Numbered from the stretch's first letter, positions 24,601 through 37,000 are shown. The stretch: DNA of 64,000 nucleotides from Dillenia suffruticosa (GCA_033439265.1 JAVTVX010000017.1:10376001-10440000), one strand, 5' to 3'. The notes: a model not told the origin generated them from the sequence alone. Numbers and translations: made by a program.

Positions 24601-25633
24601 AATTGGAGCAGCCTCAACATCCAACACTGCCTCCAGATGTTTGGCCCCTCCTGTGCTGCCTCCTGTTGAAGTTTCACCTGTTGACACCAGTGTTTCACCA
24701 GCACAACAGAATTCTCAACAACCTTCCAACATGTTGACTTCACCTCGATCTGGAACTCTGAGTTCAGCATCAAAGCCCCGAGTAGCCTCGAAAAAAACAT
24801 CAACAAAGTCTCCTAGTCCTTTGAGCTCAAACTCGATGCTCAAGGCTGCTGCCTTTGCTGCTGGGGCTCGCATCGCTACACCGTCTGACGCTGCATCACT
24901 GCTCAAGGCTGCACAGTCAAAAAAGGCTGTTCATATCATACCAGGGGGTTCCTTAATGAAATCATCAATGCAGGGTGGTGCTAGTCCTGTGTCTACTACC
25001 CATCTGGGGGGCCATCCTAATGTACACTACATTCGCACTGGACTAGCAGCAAAGCCATCCTATTCGCCGCCAAGCATCTCACGACCAAATGGGAACGCCC
25101 AGGTGCAAGGGAATTCCATGAAATCTGCTGGATCAATGGGTCATCTTCCTCCAGCCACTGCTATATCTCCAGCTCCAACTGCATCCAATGCGATCACTAC
25201 TGAGCTGGACAGTGAAGATACTTCAAAGAAAGATTCTAAAGTAGTTGAGGAGACAAGTCCTGAATCAGGCAGTACCCAGAAGGAGCACGTTCAAGATGAG
25301 TTAGCATCTGCTTTACCAAATGCACCAAATGGACAAGGACATGAAGATTTAATACCAGCAAGTGAACCAAATCCAGAACCAGTTCTCCAGGATCAAACTG
25401 TTTTGGTTGTGAATTCAACATGTACATCAAATGAGAAGGTTGAGAATGATGATCAAGGGCTAATTGTGGACAAGATGACCATCAGAACCCTCGGCGCAAA
25501 TGGTAATGGGATGCCAGATTTGCATGATAAGATAGATGGAGATGATGTGCCTGCTCTAAAGGAGGCTACTGAATCTGAAGCTTTGAAAGAAAAGCCAGAT
25601 GACTTGAAAAACTTGGTGATGGAAGTGCAGTGA
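11998..25633 (+). CDS. Single-MYB homeodomain-like nuclear protein
   Basis: Six coding exons: 11998-12068, 12161-12353, 13523-13612, 20038-20415, 23414-23558 and 24594-25633, all with GT-AG borders and matching phase. They give about 638 residues. Residues 12-88 form a conserved N-terminal domain (EEDMCTLLQRYTVKTVLALL, YQMLWRHLAYRH), followed by an acidic DDDDSDLE stretch. A basic PPRKKRKK signal leads into one MYB/SANT repeat (about 203-253: KWSEEEDMELI, GNWANIL, RTASQLSQRWSIIRKR), split by intron 4. The Ser/Pro-rich tail has SMLKAAAFAAGAR and SLLKAAQSKKAVHI. From memory the exon order and motifs match the Arabidopsis At1g58220-type homeodomain-like proteins. Function is not established; DNA binding in the nucleus is inferred. 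Introns 3 (6.4 kb) and 4 (3.0 kb) are full of insertions. The last intron has tandem acceptors (TAGCAG), allowing one Ala more or less. Confidence 0.88.
14595..15237. mobile_element. Non-autonomous hAT-type element (643 bp)
   Basis: The left end CAGTGTTTTAAAAAGGCGCC and the right end GCGCCTTTAAAACACTG are inverted repeats with a 2-base length difference. The flanks carry an exact 8-bp direct duplication, GTGTCTAT, at 14587-14594 and 15238-15245, the size made by hAT transposases. There is no transposase frame inside; the ends are rich in GCC/GGC motifs. It lies in intron 3 of the MYB-type gene. Confidence 0.85.
15592..15624. repeat. Poly-T tract
   Basis: An almost pure T run of about 33 bases within intron 3. 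It could be the reverse of a retroposon A-tail, but no matching target duplication was found. Confidence 0.7.
16230..18600. repeat. GAGAGA-rich degenerate repeat field, split by an insertion
   Basis: At 16320-16640 and again at 18170-18600, motifs such as AGAGAGAAAACTAATGT, TTTAGTTTTA and AATCTAAATTGAATT recur every 40-70 bp. The two halves are separated by the 1.5-kb TIR element at 16649-18172, so they were probably one array before that insertion. Confidence 0.6.
16649..18172. mobile_element. TIR transposon-like element, 1.5 kb, superfamily unassigned
   Basis: The left end GAAAATTGCAAAAACCATCC matches the reverse complement of the right end (GAAAAAATTACAAAACCCAT), and the match extends about 40 bases (CCTAAGTTTAGGTCGAGAT against CCTAAATTTAGGCCGAGAT). 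Inside is no transposase frame. A 268-bp tandem duplication (about 17366-17633 and 17634-17890) sits in its middle: both units share ATTATATAATCTAAGTTGGG and GCTAACAGAGCATTTGATGC. A clear target duplication was not found. Confidence 0.65.
19200..19720 (-). pseudogene. LINE reverse transcriptase N-terminal fragment
   Basis: The minus strand reads TNFYKKLFSKEG, then SFTVAFF, then further on DLRTISLITCF. These recall the plant L1-type RT linker (NFY-x-LYS, GFTxAFFQ) and the RPISL motif. Stops break the frame. The first part is mirrored at 19725-19790 on +, where the strand reads QVTNFYKNVYPK, forming a small inverted repeat. It lies in intron 3. Confidence 0.6.
21270..21510 (+). pseudogene. LINE reverse transcriptase C-terminal fragment
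   Basis: The plus strand reads YLGVAFGGKVRPISF, then VVSKVSKRLGW, and after a stop YLSLFQPRW. In plant L1-type LINEs this segment reads YLGLPIGG-x-PR-x-SFW, VxKVxKRL and YYLSLF. It is only a fragment, in intron 4 of the MYB-type gene. The next LINE piece lies in the opposite direction. Confidence 0.7.
21590..22450 (-). pseudogene. LINE 3' fragment with zinc-binding RT domain (zf-RVT)
   Basis: The minus strand reads LGIKTFIDFDKALLG near 22440-22390, NRILI near 21800, and then NLQRRGVI, FKWADNLLIHC and RWF at 21760-21600. This is the usual LGI-x-NKALLG / NRI-LT-DNLRRRG / C-x-DHLLIHC order. The first zinc-binding cysteines are lost and stops are present. It lies next to a + strand LINE fragment, so either two insertions met or an inversion occurred. 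Confidence 0.65.
22758..22880 (+). mobile_element. 5'-truncated retroposon with TTG tail (SINE Au / RTE-type 3' end)
   Basis: The insert contains GGATCCACATAGCCGACCCC, ACTTAGTGAGATAAAGGCT and ends in GGTTGTTGTTGCTG. This 3' end and TTG tail is known from plant SINE Au and RTE-clade LINEs. It is flanked by an exact 15-bp direct duplication, TCTATATCCATGCAT (22743-22757 and 22881-22895), which proves retroposition. Only 123 bp remain. It lies in intron 4 of the MYB-type gene. Confidence 0.85.
23145..23217 (+). tRNA. tRNA-Glu-like pseudogene with UUA anticodon
   Basis: The 73 bases fold as a cloverleaf and follow the plant nuclear tRNA-Glu sequence closely: 5' TCCATTG with 3' CAACGGA, D-arm TCTAGTCCGGTTAGGA, anticodon arm TCTGG-GTTTAGC-CCAGG, T-arm with GGGTTCAAATCCC. 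Differences from the functional gene as I remember it are an A opposite C in the acceptor stem, an altered variable region, and an anticodon TTA instead of TTC. A UUA anticodon would read the stop codon UAA. No T-run terminator follows closely, and it lies inside intron 4 of the MYB-type gene, so I call it a pseudogene. Confidence 0.7.
24182..24238. repeat. Three tandem 19-bp units
   Basis: CTAGTACTATTCCACTTAA occurs three times in a row (24182-24200 with one change, 24201-24219, 24220-24238), in intron 5 of the MYB-type gene. Confidence 0.9.
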
Positions 25634-27444
25634 GATGCTGTATTACAAAGCTCAAGCATTTTATATGAGATAGATAGCCTGGGTAAAGGGTGTAGTGGCC
25701 AGCAGTTGAGTGCCGTCTTGTGCAAATCAATTGAATCTATTCAGAAAAGTGTATCATGTACATGTAGATTTCACCGAAGATTACTGGGGAAATGAGATTT
25801 AGGACAGTAGCTCGTGTCGTGTAAATTATTCTCATGGGAATTTAGCATGTCATTGGCCTAGCACACTAGCTTTTAACCGGGGTATTTACTTCTCGCTTTT
25901 GCAAGCTTTGGTTTTAGGCTGGACAAATTTATTGTTGGTGTCTAAATTTTTGTCGGTTCATACATTGTTGCATTTGCAACAAGACCTAAATTGCAAAATC
26001 TTTGTAGCGACTGCTACCAGCGATTTTCACTTCTATTATGATGCATGTTCATTTGAAAAACCATTATTTCTTTTCTTTGGTGTTGGAAACCCACATTCAT
26101 TTCTCTTATTCTGCCTTTCCAACTGAAAAAAGAACTTTTGCTGTTGTAATATTGACATTATCTGATTGGAAGGCAAAAGAGATTCATCAGCATGTGATCT
26201 AAGATGAAAGATCTTACATACACACACATAAATGTAGATTGTCGTTAGCATTGATGGGCTAAAAACATATATTTACTTATGTAATTTTTTATATCAAACT
26301 TAAGATTTTCAGATAAGAGGTCCAGAATTGTCATTAGGCAATTTCTTTTGGATTGTTTTGGATTCAAAGCAGCCTTATTTGCCAAAAGCTCCTCTATCAC
26401 GCTTAAAAACGCCTCCTGACATGCCTTTTCCAACTAATTTCCTCTTTGCTTAATTAATTAACAAAATGAAATAGTATTAAGCCCCTAAAGATCATGCTTT
26501 TTTATTTGTTTGATATTTGATAACTGATATTCAGAAATTCTACTAATCTACTTCAAGCAACCGTTGGAGCTCAATTTAGACGCTAAGGGGTCAGTGTGGA
26601 CTGCAGAAGCCTGTATCTACAGGATGACTCTGGTGCCCCCAAATCATTATCCTTGACTACAATCGACCCTCTACTAATGGTGCTAATCATCTTACCAATT
26701 CTAGGTACCTGTTTTGCAAATGCATATGACAAATGTCACTCTATATTAAATCATCCCCAACTCTAGCAATCCTAATAAAGGTCCCAAATCCGACATGCAA
26801 AAATCCCAATCCCAAAAATTTTGTGCGCTAATGCCAAGTGTGGCGACTGACCATTGGAGTGTCTCTCCCCCTAGTTTAGAGGCAAACAATCTGGAAGCAA
26901 ACATATGGTATCAAACAAAACACAAAGATAATCCAGATGCTCTACTAATCATTATCCATATGTGTGTACACTCAACAAAATTGATGAAATATTTAAAACT
27001 TTTATCTCACTGAAATTAAAAAAAAAAATGTAAAATCTCTCGTAGCTATTCTGGTGTCTATTTTTCATTTTCAAAACTCAAATTCGAGATTTTAATTAAG
27101 AGAATTAGTATTCTATCACCAAACTTTCGGGTTGTTTTATTATAGGAGTGTGGCAAACCCTTGGCATTGCATAATAATTCAAAAACTACGAGTATGAGGA
27201 AAGCACACAAGGTAACTCGTGGAAAACATTCCACATTGCAAACCCTAAGAATCGAATCAAAGATTTTGCAGCGGAGAAAGGTGCGTCACAATTTCTGACG
27301 CTACTGATCATTTGCCCTTAGACACTGGGAACCCTAAAAAGCCTCAAATTTTGACATCAAACTTTTTTGGCTCAATTAGAAGCTCATACTTGGACCCAGA
27401 TGAGGTGAGATTGAGCTATCAATTGAGAACTCTAGACATAACTA
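25634..27444. other. 3' flank of the MYB-type gene, nothing else recognised
   Basis: The first few hundred bases are presumably 3' UTR. After about 26150 there are only short frames with no motif. The stretch ends at the left border of the MULE. Confidence 0.5.
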
Positions 27445-28629
27445 GAGCAATGTACTGATCTTACCCTAAAAATAAAAATAAAAAAATTAAAACTATCCTA
27501 ATGAGAAATAATTTCCATTTGTATGTGAGTCACAAGTTGAACCCATAACATAGTAGGTCGTGAATTGAATCCGCGACATACTGTATACCGTGAGTACAAC
27601 CCGCGATATATCATATTTGTTCCCCCCAAACCGATATCATTCCTCCAATACCAACAATACAAAAGTATATCCTACTTCCAACTTGAACAATATAAAAATA
27701 TAATATTTTCAGACATAAAATTTTCAACAATATGTAAATTCAATGTCTAAACAGCGCAATAAAAATAACATTCTCATACCGAAACTACACAATTATCACA
27801 TCCAAATTTCTAAACAATGCATAAATGAATTTCTAAACAATAGAACAAAAACAGAAAATAAAACAATTCAGTTATGACGAATAAACATATAAGAGAATAA
27901 AATTTTCATTAATACAATATAATATACAAAATATATAATACATAAATTCTAATATTGTCTTCTTCTCTTACTATAGTGTCTAACACTTAAATCAACATTT
28001 ATAATGTTATCATGAGATACGAAACCCAAATCATCTATCTGTGTGATCTGTGAGAGTTCTATATCATAGTCGTGGATATTAGTAAACTGTGGATGAAACA
28101 CATAATATACAAATCGTGCATCATCTCTCTCAACCTGTATCAGTCTCTCATCTATACAAACTTCTCTCTATGGAGCCCTTATGGTAGAAATACGAGAGAA
28201 ATCAAACACAGGTGTGTAGAAAGACGAAAACTTTACATACCCACCGGAAGGTTCTGCTACATCCTCTGAATGCTGAGATGGCAGTGGTGATACATGATAT
28301 GATGGTCGCCTCAAACGTGCTCTCCCTTAACTTCGCTAACGTCCCTGGTTCTCGTCACCTCCGTCATTACCACTCTAGGCGATCTAGGTTTCAACAGATA
28401 TGTCATGTCGTCAGTCAAAACCGAAATGACTGAATCCGTCAGTCAATGGACGTCAACACCCTCAAAGTCTCAAATCCGATGCAATGAATCCCACTACAAA
28501 AAAAGTATATACATGTTAGTTAAATAAACAAAATAAAATCATTGATATAAATAAAAAAATTAAATTATACATTTACCACATAAGCTAAACAAACTCCTTG
28601 ATGACTAATGAATCGAAGGGAGATAATGT

Positions 28630-29865
28630 GGTACTAGGCGGTGTAAGTAGAATCAACAGTGGATTCAAACGACATGTCAAGTGGAATTAGTTGATCATGC
28701 CGTTGAGTCCAAATGTCTACGTAACGAGTATGTTCAACTGATCAATCTGTTTCCTGTGAACTACACATACTAATGTCATAAAATCGATTCTCAGTATCAT
28801 AGTGATCCGGAATAAACTGAAATTTTCTGCACTGATGGATCATTCAATCGAGAAAGTACCACTCGACAATATTGAAATAAATAAACAATACGCAGACGTG
28901 CCAAATATTCCTCCCCTTATAACAATGGTCGAGGAGGGAAGACAATACCTCCTCAGTGTAAGGCCCCTACACGACGTCATCTATTGTCTGCTTATCGAAT
29001 GCCTCCCTGTATACTGCCACGACATTTGTAGAAAGGGTAGTGACATCAAAATCCATTTTCCACCACAAAGTTAGTGGCTCATCCTCCTATACATGTAATG
29101 ATCGCCTAATAAGAGCTATATAGAGGAATCTCTCTCATGGCTAAATCTGCAAAAGTATAAGAGCCCCTACTATCTCATACGAGTTTACATTCGTGACTAT
29201 ACAAAACTATCTGTATAAATAAATCAAGAACACATAACCCTAGTTACGATGATTAAAAAAACATAAATTCTCTAATACTATTAAATACTATAAATATATA
29301 CAATATTCACTCTTATCACTAAACAAATTACCCACAATCAATAACAAAATATACGCTCGTATTTATCGCAAAATATGTACATCATCTATATCACCAAAAA
29401 ACTTAAAAAACCAAAACATACTCAAAGTGTAGTTCCTAAACGCCGATCACGAAGATCTCACACCTAATAACCTCTAACACACATCACCCCACGAAATATC
29501 TGTCGTCGTACCTACTACAAGTATCTCATCTATAGATAAACCTAGAAATACCTCTATATTATATAATATAATAGTAAACTCACCATGGGATATATGAAAA
29601 GTGTATATCTCATGTCTCTTTTTCTCGACTAGAGCTGTGATGAGATACCAATCCAAATGAATGAAATGCAATCGAGTGATACCCAAAAAGCCCGATTGTT
29701 GTAGGAGAGGAAGAGCTCTATCGTCATTATAATCATGGTCCCAATACCGTAATATTGTCTTACGTCTATGGCAAATGAGCCATATAGTATCATCTCCATC
29801 CCAAACCTTGGAAGAGTGATGTCATCACTGCAAGTGTAGAACGGTCGGATCAGTTGATCCAAGAT
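28630..29865 (-). pseudogene. Plant mobile domain (PMD) protein remnant
   Basis: The minus strand reads FLGITRLHFIHLDWYLITAL, VEKKRHEIYTFHISHGEFTI and NIEVFLGLSIDE in one frame around 29700-29480. Further on it reads DDVV, GPYTEEVL, IWHVCVLFIYFNIVEWYFLD near 29000-28850, and DIWTQRHD near 28690. This is the PMD (aminotransferase-like, MAIN/MAIL-type) layout: RLHxxxLDWxLITALVERW, THTFHLPxGE, LGLxxDG, then WEPYT and IVEWHxPDRVLRQF. Stops and frameshifts are frequent, so it is dead. Known family facts: PMD proteins occur both as host genes of the MAIN type and inside transposons. Here it sits downstream of the MULE transposase, in the same direction and within the same terminal repeats. Confidence 0.8.
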
Positions 29866-30229
29866 CCATCCGAAATAGGAAAAAAAATATTAAATCAACA
29901 ATTAGAAATGTGCATTAACAAAAAAAGATAAATCAACACATTATGAAATGTACAATAAGAAACAGAGAGATGTACGGAAATGAAGTATGTGATAGGAAGT
30001 AGAGTGAAAAATAGCAAGTAAAGATTCTAAGTTTCGAATGTCCTTTCTTAGCTTGTCTTTTATTCGCTTGACACTAAATGATCCCCTCACTTGACACTAA
30101 TTTTCAAATTCAAGTTTATACTACATTATAGTCTTCAATTTTAGTATTCATTAAGAAATATAAGAATTGCAGTTAAAATAAAAATACAATAAAGTATTAT
30201 TCATTGTCGTCGGTAATGTCTTCGATTGC

Positions 30230-32500
30230 GATCTTGTTTACCACAAAGTCCATACCTTATTTATCTCGTGCATCCTCACCTATTGTGACCCTCTATACTA
30301 TAACTCACACGTGATGTCCATGAGGATGATTTTCAAAGATCCATCTCGTTGTGATATCGAGATGATCTAAGTCTTCATTTCTCATGTCTAAGTGATATAT
30401 CAAGAATGATAGTTGGGTATGAATCCACCAGCCATCCCGAATGATCTCCTATCGGGACAAAAATGATACTCATATACTCTAAGTTGGTGTCCCATGTATA
30501 CCATTTGCCGACGATCATATGCATACCAATCATCATCCATGTTAGTGCAACGATTACATGAAAGCAAGGAATTCTATACGTTTGTCATTTCTCGCATGTG
30601 AATGCTCATCTTTCTCATTCACAATTTTTTTATTACCTCTCTTGTGGTCATACCGTGTCTATGTATGATCTGTTTCTACCTCAAAGATCCCATACTCCAG
30701 GCTAAAAAAAACAACCGTATAAAAGTTAGTCGTGCTCATCCATCTCCCTAGAATGGCAGAGGTATATTTCTTGTACCACTCTTCTCTTTGAATTCATACT
30801 TTCGTCACACCCAATCGAATCTCAAAATAGTTTATCAAATTATAGAAAGTTTTAAATACCAAATCAGAAACAGATAGATTTTTTACACCATTTAACATGA
30901 CATTATAATTTTCACTTATATTTGTCATCATATACCCAAAATGAAAGCCACCATCATAAGAAAGAGTCCATTGTTCAGGGGAATATTTGTAAAATAATCA
31001 GGAGCATTTTCTTTGATCTCCTTCATTCTCACTATATATAAGTCAAATTTCTTCCGTTGTGATTGTAATACACCAATGGTAGCAATTCTTTTACAAACTT
31101 GATTTTTGTGGTGCGTGTTAAAATTACTAACAACATGGCGTATGCAAAATCACCACACAGTATTAGGAGGTGACCATCCAAACTCTGGACAAACAACTGT
31201 TGCCCTTATCCTTTCATGTCGATCTGAAATTAAGTAAATGAGACCCTCTCTATCTCCAACAATATGCTTTCGCACAGATATCAAAAATCACAACCATGAA
31301 ACAAGTGACTCTCCATCTACCAATCGAATGCTAACGAGACAATGTGGTTCACACTATCCATACTACATGCAATCAACAATTTGTTCTTATATTTGCCGTA
31401 AAAGTGAATTTCATCTACACTTATCAATGGTCTACAACTCTAAAAGCCAAGATACTATAACCAAATGCCCAAAACAAAGTCTCAAATACCCTTTCACCTT
31501 TTGCGTTAGGCGGACCCAACTTCTAATTTACATATATTCCCGGATTTTTTTGCACTATTGTATCCAACAATCGAGATAGTTGTTTGTAAGAGTTATCTCA
31601 ATCCCTGAATACCATCTCTGTAACTCTTCTTTTCACCACCCAAATCCTTCTATGGAAAACTGCATATGTAGTTCTCTCGATCATAATAGTTCAGAGGAAA
31701 GAAACTTTGATACTGGAATGTTTTCTCACATAATTAAGAAAATATTAATCTATCAAATTTGAATCTAACTGTCTATAATCATGTGTCAACCTAGTGTTCA
31801 CACATATGTGCAGTCCCTCAACAAAAGTAATCACAAAGGCACCAACTAATCTTGTTCTACAAGTATGCAATCTTCATCAACAACCTTCATCCCTTTGAGT
31901 ACATATTACTATCCAAAGTTCAGGGGTTGATTTCCCAACCCGAAATTGATAGTGGTGTTCTACATAATATATTTTAACAACATGAATAAATTGTTCTTTC
32001 GATTCAAATCTCATCCCCGTTTTCAATTTTTATCGCTGAAATTCCAACTATGGGCTATCAATCTATAATCTTACTCAAAAGTTACATAACTATCACCTCC
32101 CGATGCAGTCCTTATGAATGGAATTAATTCGTCTATTCGGCCACTCCCATATCTCAGACCACCACCAATACATACAGAGACTGACGAAGGCCCGATTATT
32201 AACTCGTTGGCACCACCACCACTATTACCACCACCAACTTCATATCTTCTTCTTTTTCATCATTTCCACCTCTTCTTTCGCCATTTTTTTATAATCAACA
32301 TCATTATCCACCTCTATAAAGGTAGTATCCACTCGAAATTCAATATGTAGATAATTTTTCGAATAATCACAATATTGTTGCATAGACATTCCACCATCAT
32401 ATAATTTTATATACAATTTATGAGTGGCACACACTCCCATACTCATCGCAAACTCTATCAAATTCAAAATATTGTTATCATCACTTATCAGAACCAATTC
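30230..32500 (-). pseudogene. MULE transposase remnant
   Basis: On the minus strand, after a poorly preserved N-terminal part (32497-32240 is the longest open piece), the catalytic region near 31440-31200 reads SVDEIHFYGKYKNKLLIAC, followed after stops by a decayed ESW-type segment and QIDMKG. The MULE pattern is IDGTHLYGKYKGKLLIA and ISDRHKGI. Near 30590-30500 comes the SWIM zinc finger as YRIPCFHVIVA, then GKWYTWDTNLEYM and SSRYHNEMD, the usual C-terminal order. The first catalytic Asp is still present (VDE). Several stop codons (for example in the DDE region and before the SWIM finger) show it is inactive. Confidence 0.85.
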
Positions 32501-34018
32501 AAACTATACATTACTATATTGCATGTATGATATACGACAGCGATAAAAAATCTCTACATGTTGTGTAATACGATTTATTCGAATACCTTTACATATTACA
32601 TTTACTAACTCATTAAAATTTACATTTCTTCTCACCTTAATTAACTTTAATTAACTTTATTGGACTACATTCGTAACAAATTCTATCCTCATCCGCAACA
32701 ATTTTACCATTGCTATAGTATAACAATCTTACCATATCTGCAATTTTTCTAAACATTAAAAAAAAAACTTTTTAACATTCAACAAATATACAAAATAATT
32801 TAACAATTTAAAAATAAATAAATTATAACAATTAATCTATATTAATTAAAATATAATTTATCATATCATATCGTAATTGTATACTAAATTTAAAATTATA
32901 ACAATTTAACAAACCATAAATGTTAAATTAATCTATATTAACTAAAATTTTTAAATTTATATTAACAATTTAACATACCATATTGTCATCATCACTTGTC
33001 CTAATTTTTAAATTTATAATGATTTTAAAATTTTTCAATAAATATACTAAATTTATCTTAATCAATATTAACTAAATATTAAATAATTATTAAATTAATT
33101 AAAATACCTTAAACCCTAAATTTCTATTAAATATTAAACAAATCACAAATTCTAAATTAATACATATATCTAAACAAATCTATTCAATCATGATAACAAA
33201 TATCATTGAACAAATATCGTTCATAATCAAATTAAGCATTTGAAATTAATTAATTAGAAATATTGATAAATTTATACCTTGGGAATTTTTGGATAAATTA
33301 TCACAGAAACTTGGAGAAATCATCGCAGAGGGTTGCAGATTTCACAATGATATCGTTGCACGTTGCTTCTTCTGCCAAAATATGCAGATTGTGGCTAGAT
33401 TTTGGGTTTGGGAGTATTACGGTTTCGGTTCGCCGCAGGAGAAGAAGAGAGAAGAGGAGAAGAGGAGAAGAGAGAAAGTGAAGAAGAAGAGAAAGAGAGG
33501 AGTGCGGGAGGGTTTAAGACGTATATGTTGCATCTTGAAGACGCGACATACCATATAACAGGTTCAACCCATGACATAACTATATGTCGCGAGTTCAACC
33601 CACAACTTAGATTACAAACGGAAATTATTTCTCATTAAAGTTGTTTTAAAAAAAAATTAATTTTTAAAGTCAGATCCGTACATTGTTCACATAGCCAGGG
33701 AATTTTCCAGTGCAACATGTTCAAGCAAATGCATCAAATTAGGATCAAGAGGCAAAAGAAAGAAGTCTTCTACTTGTGGATACATATACCAAGAGAGAGA
33801 AATGCTTGAGAATAAGAAAGGGAATCTTTCTTCTATTAATTTTTCCAACTTACACATGCACTCGTTAGTAAGTATTTAAAACTAGTTGCTGCAGCTTGTA
33901 AGAATGAGGGATATCTACTTTGTTTTAACTAGTCTGTTCGATACCACAAAAAGAGAAAACTCATAAAACATCAACCAAAAAGAAAAAGGAAGATAAAGCT
34001 CCATGTGTGAAAGCAAAA

Positions 34019-37000
34019 TCAAGGATAACGATTTGCAAGATCACTGTATTGTTTCTGCAACGGACTCACGCAGGCAAAGAGTGATGGCCTCTGCTTCTTT
34101 AACTTGACCCCGAAAAGGAAAGACCTCAAAGGAATCCGAGGTCTAGTTGATGAATTCTTTGAATGGAAGTGATGACTCCTTGTTTCAGAAACATCAAACT
34201 CCTCATCTAATTGTGATAATGCCATTTCAATTTGTGCCTGAAGCATCCTAACACACTTTAGACCTGCTTGCAGTTCGTCGTCAACCTTGTTGTTCTCCTG
34301 TTTCATGTTTAAGACCTCCCCTTGAAACTTTGCAGCTTGATAGTTACTAAGCTCAGCTCCTTCTGAAACAAAACTTGCATCAGAAACTCGTGCAATCTCT
34401 TCCTGTATGTTGCAAATCGATGACAATCTACACTGCAGCTCATTTCTCAAAACTGAATTATGTTCCAACCACAGTGCTAACTCAGTCTGAATCTCTCTCA
34501 AGTGCTTGTATATCGGTTTAGCATCTGATTTAAGAGAATGGTGCCTAGCATGCCCAACTTGCCTCTTGACTTCTCTAAGATTCTCCAACTCTGATTGCAA
34601 ATCCTTGACTGAACTCTGGAACTTTTTTACCTGATGGAATGAGGTGCTAAACCGCAACCAGAAGTCAAGATTTTCCTCTAGCAAATCATCTATGTCCCCT
34701 CGGAGTTTTTCTTCAGTGGCTGAAACGGCTTCAGAATCATAAAGCCGAACAGTTTTGACCTCATTGTCTTCAAATCTTGCATGAACTTTCTCAATGTCCA
34801 ATGTAGTTGATACATCGTTCTTCTCTGCATGTTCAACCGTTTGCTCTTCCAAAGAATCAGCTGGAGACTGATGATCTGAAACATGGAAGCTACCTCCACT
34901 GAATTTTCTCTCAAGATATGCTCTCTGTGCAGACTGTCTACTGTCTTCCATGCTAGACTCACAGTTTTCATCTGAATTTGTACGTGAGGATTTCAGTTTT
35001 TCTTTCCAAGACTGGATCTCCTCATCCTTCATGGCATTAGCACACCTCAGATCCTTCAATTGCATCGCCATTTCATGGAGACTATCCCGATTTTTCTTCT
35101 CAATATCACTATGCTTCTTTTTAACTTCCTTCAACTTGCGAAGGGTTGCCGTGTACTCTTCCACAATAATCTTCTCTCTGTCTTCCAGCACAGTCAGGAA
35201 TAGCTGCTTCCAGTTTGGTTCACCTTCTTCATCAATACCCAGTTCTTTAAGCTCGGCAACACGATCACTATCTGCCTGTGGAGTCGATTCCTTCCTGTCT
35301 TCAGCTTTTGAGGAATCACTCAAACCTGTAACATCACTTCCCTTTTCTCCTTCTTTATCTTTTTCTTCTTTTTTTCCCTCTGTAAGGTTCTCTGAGTTCA
35401 CTGAATCTGCCAAAGCATGTCCCTTTTCAATATTAGTTGTTCTTTTGGGAAACAAACGGTCGCTGTTAAGCTCCTCTTCAGGCTTCACAGTGTCCAGCTT
35501 TTGAGAAAGATGATCAAGATTGCAACTTGCTTCAGTTAATCGAGCCTGGAGATCTTTATTTTGGTCTGCAATACTATGGTTAAGTAGATGCACTCTATGC
35601 AACTCTGCCTCCAATTGTTTTACTTTGTTGCTCATTTTGTCCGAGTCCATAGCTAGCAACACCTTTTCCTCTTCTAGGCTGCGCAGATGTGATTGAAGAT
35701 CATCTGTCTCTGATCTTAGTTGATTCACAAGCGCAGTCTGTGAGGACACTACATTTTCTACAGCCATAACCTGCTTAACAAGCACATCAATCTTCTCTGC
35801 CATTTCAGTCATTGTGAGAGACACGTTAGAACTCGCAGCCAATTGTTGTTTAATCTGTTCTCTAAAAGACTCCCAAACTTGTTTTTCTTCTTCTCTACTT
35901 TTGATTTGTTGCTCTAAGCTTGGAGACTCCAAAGCTGAATTCTCCACTCTGTTTTCTTGTTCATCTGTGTGCTTGACTCCAAACTCATGTTTTAAAGTTG
36001 CAAACTTTTCATGGGCTTCTTTTATTCTCTGATACTCTACTTTTGCCTCCTCAGCTGATTTCTTTTGCTTCTCCTGCAACCGATTCAAGGCTTCTTGGCA
36101 TGACTTGAGAGCTGTTGAAGCCATCAAACTCCGGGCTTCATCATCCTCAATCATTGTACCAATACCAAACTCATCCTGTAAACTGCAGACCTTCCGTTGC
36201 ATATCAGTGATCTGCTTCTCTATTTCCCAGTACTTGGCATGTGCAGTTTCATACGAGCTCCTCACAAACTCCTCCTCTGTTTGCAGCACTAAAATTCCTT
36301 TCTGAAGTTTGTCTATTTCCTCAAGAGCTTCTGTTTTGCTCCACCCTGAATTACTACTAGGCACATGGGAAGCAGAACTACTCATTCTCTTTAGCTGTCC
36401 TTTTTTCGTGACAAATGTAGACGGTGCCCTGAAATCTCTGGCTGGAATCTTTGGAGCTTTTGGGATGCTTGGATTTCTTTGGAGCATATCAGTAGCCTTC
36501 TTTTCAAGCTTGCCAGATGGCATGAACGCCTTAGGCAAATTTTCTTCATCATCATCATCCATTGTAAGCTCAACTTGTTCAGGAAAAACTGTCGCAATTG
36601 TTCGGTTGGCATTTTGAAGCTCCCTTGATAAGTGATCATATCTTTCTGCCAATGCTCTATATGCCCGGTATGATTCTTCCACAAAATTGATCAGCTCAGG
36701 CCTCTTTTTGTAGTACATTTCTGCTCTCTTGGCAAATGAATCTCCATCATCATCAATGATTTTGAGTATGTATTCGACCTTCTCATCCATATCTGTCATT
36801 TTGTTACAATAGTATAACATTATCCTCAATATTTGCTCTTCTGATTACCCTTTGAATGGCAACTACTTGTCTGTATGTCAATGAAGTCTTTTCTATGGTT
36901 GCAAACACAAGCTTTGAGACATTCTCTTTTTGCATTTTCATTTTTAAATGTTGGAAGAACTTAATTTAGTACAAACTATTGCTTATGCATTTATACATCA

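Larger units (their letters stand above)
27445..33688 (-). mobile_element. Mutator-like element (MULE), 6.2 kb, carrying a plant mobile domain gene
   Basis: Both ends share a long terminal inverted repeat of about 130-150 bp. The left end starts GAGCAATGTACTGATCT and includes AATGAGAAATAATTTCC; the reverse complement of the right end starts GAACAATGTACGGATCT and contains the same AATGAGAAATAATTTCC. The flanks ACATAACTA (27436-27444) and ACATAGCCA (33689-33697) are a 9-bp target duplication with two mismatches, the size typical of Mutator. Inside, on the minus strand, come a MULE transposase remnant and then a plant mobile domain remnant. The ends also hold repeated GCGACATAY and GTTCAACCCRYGACA motifs, shared with the foldback element at 62027-62930. 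Confidence 0.85.

Noticed and set aside
34950-35504. 184-codon + strand frame opposite the NET2-type gene
   Set aside because: It is the Ser/Phe-rich shadow of a coiled-coil gene on the other strand.
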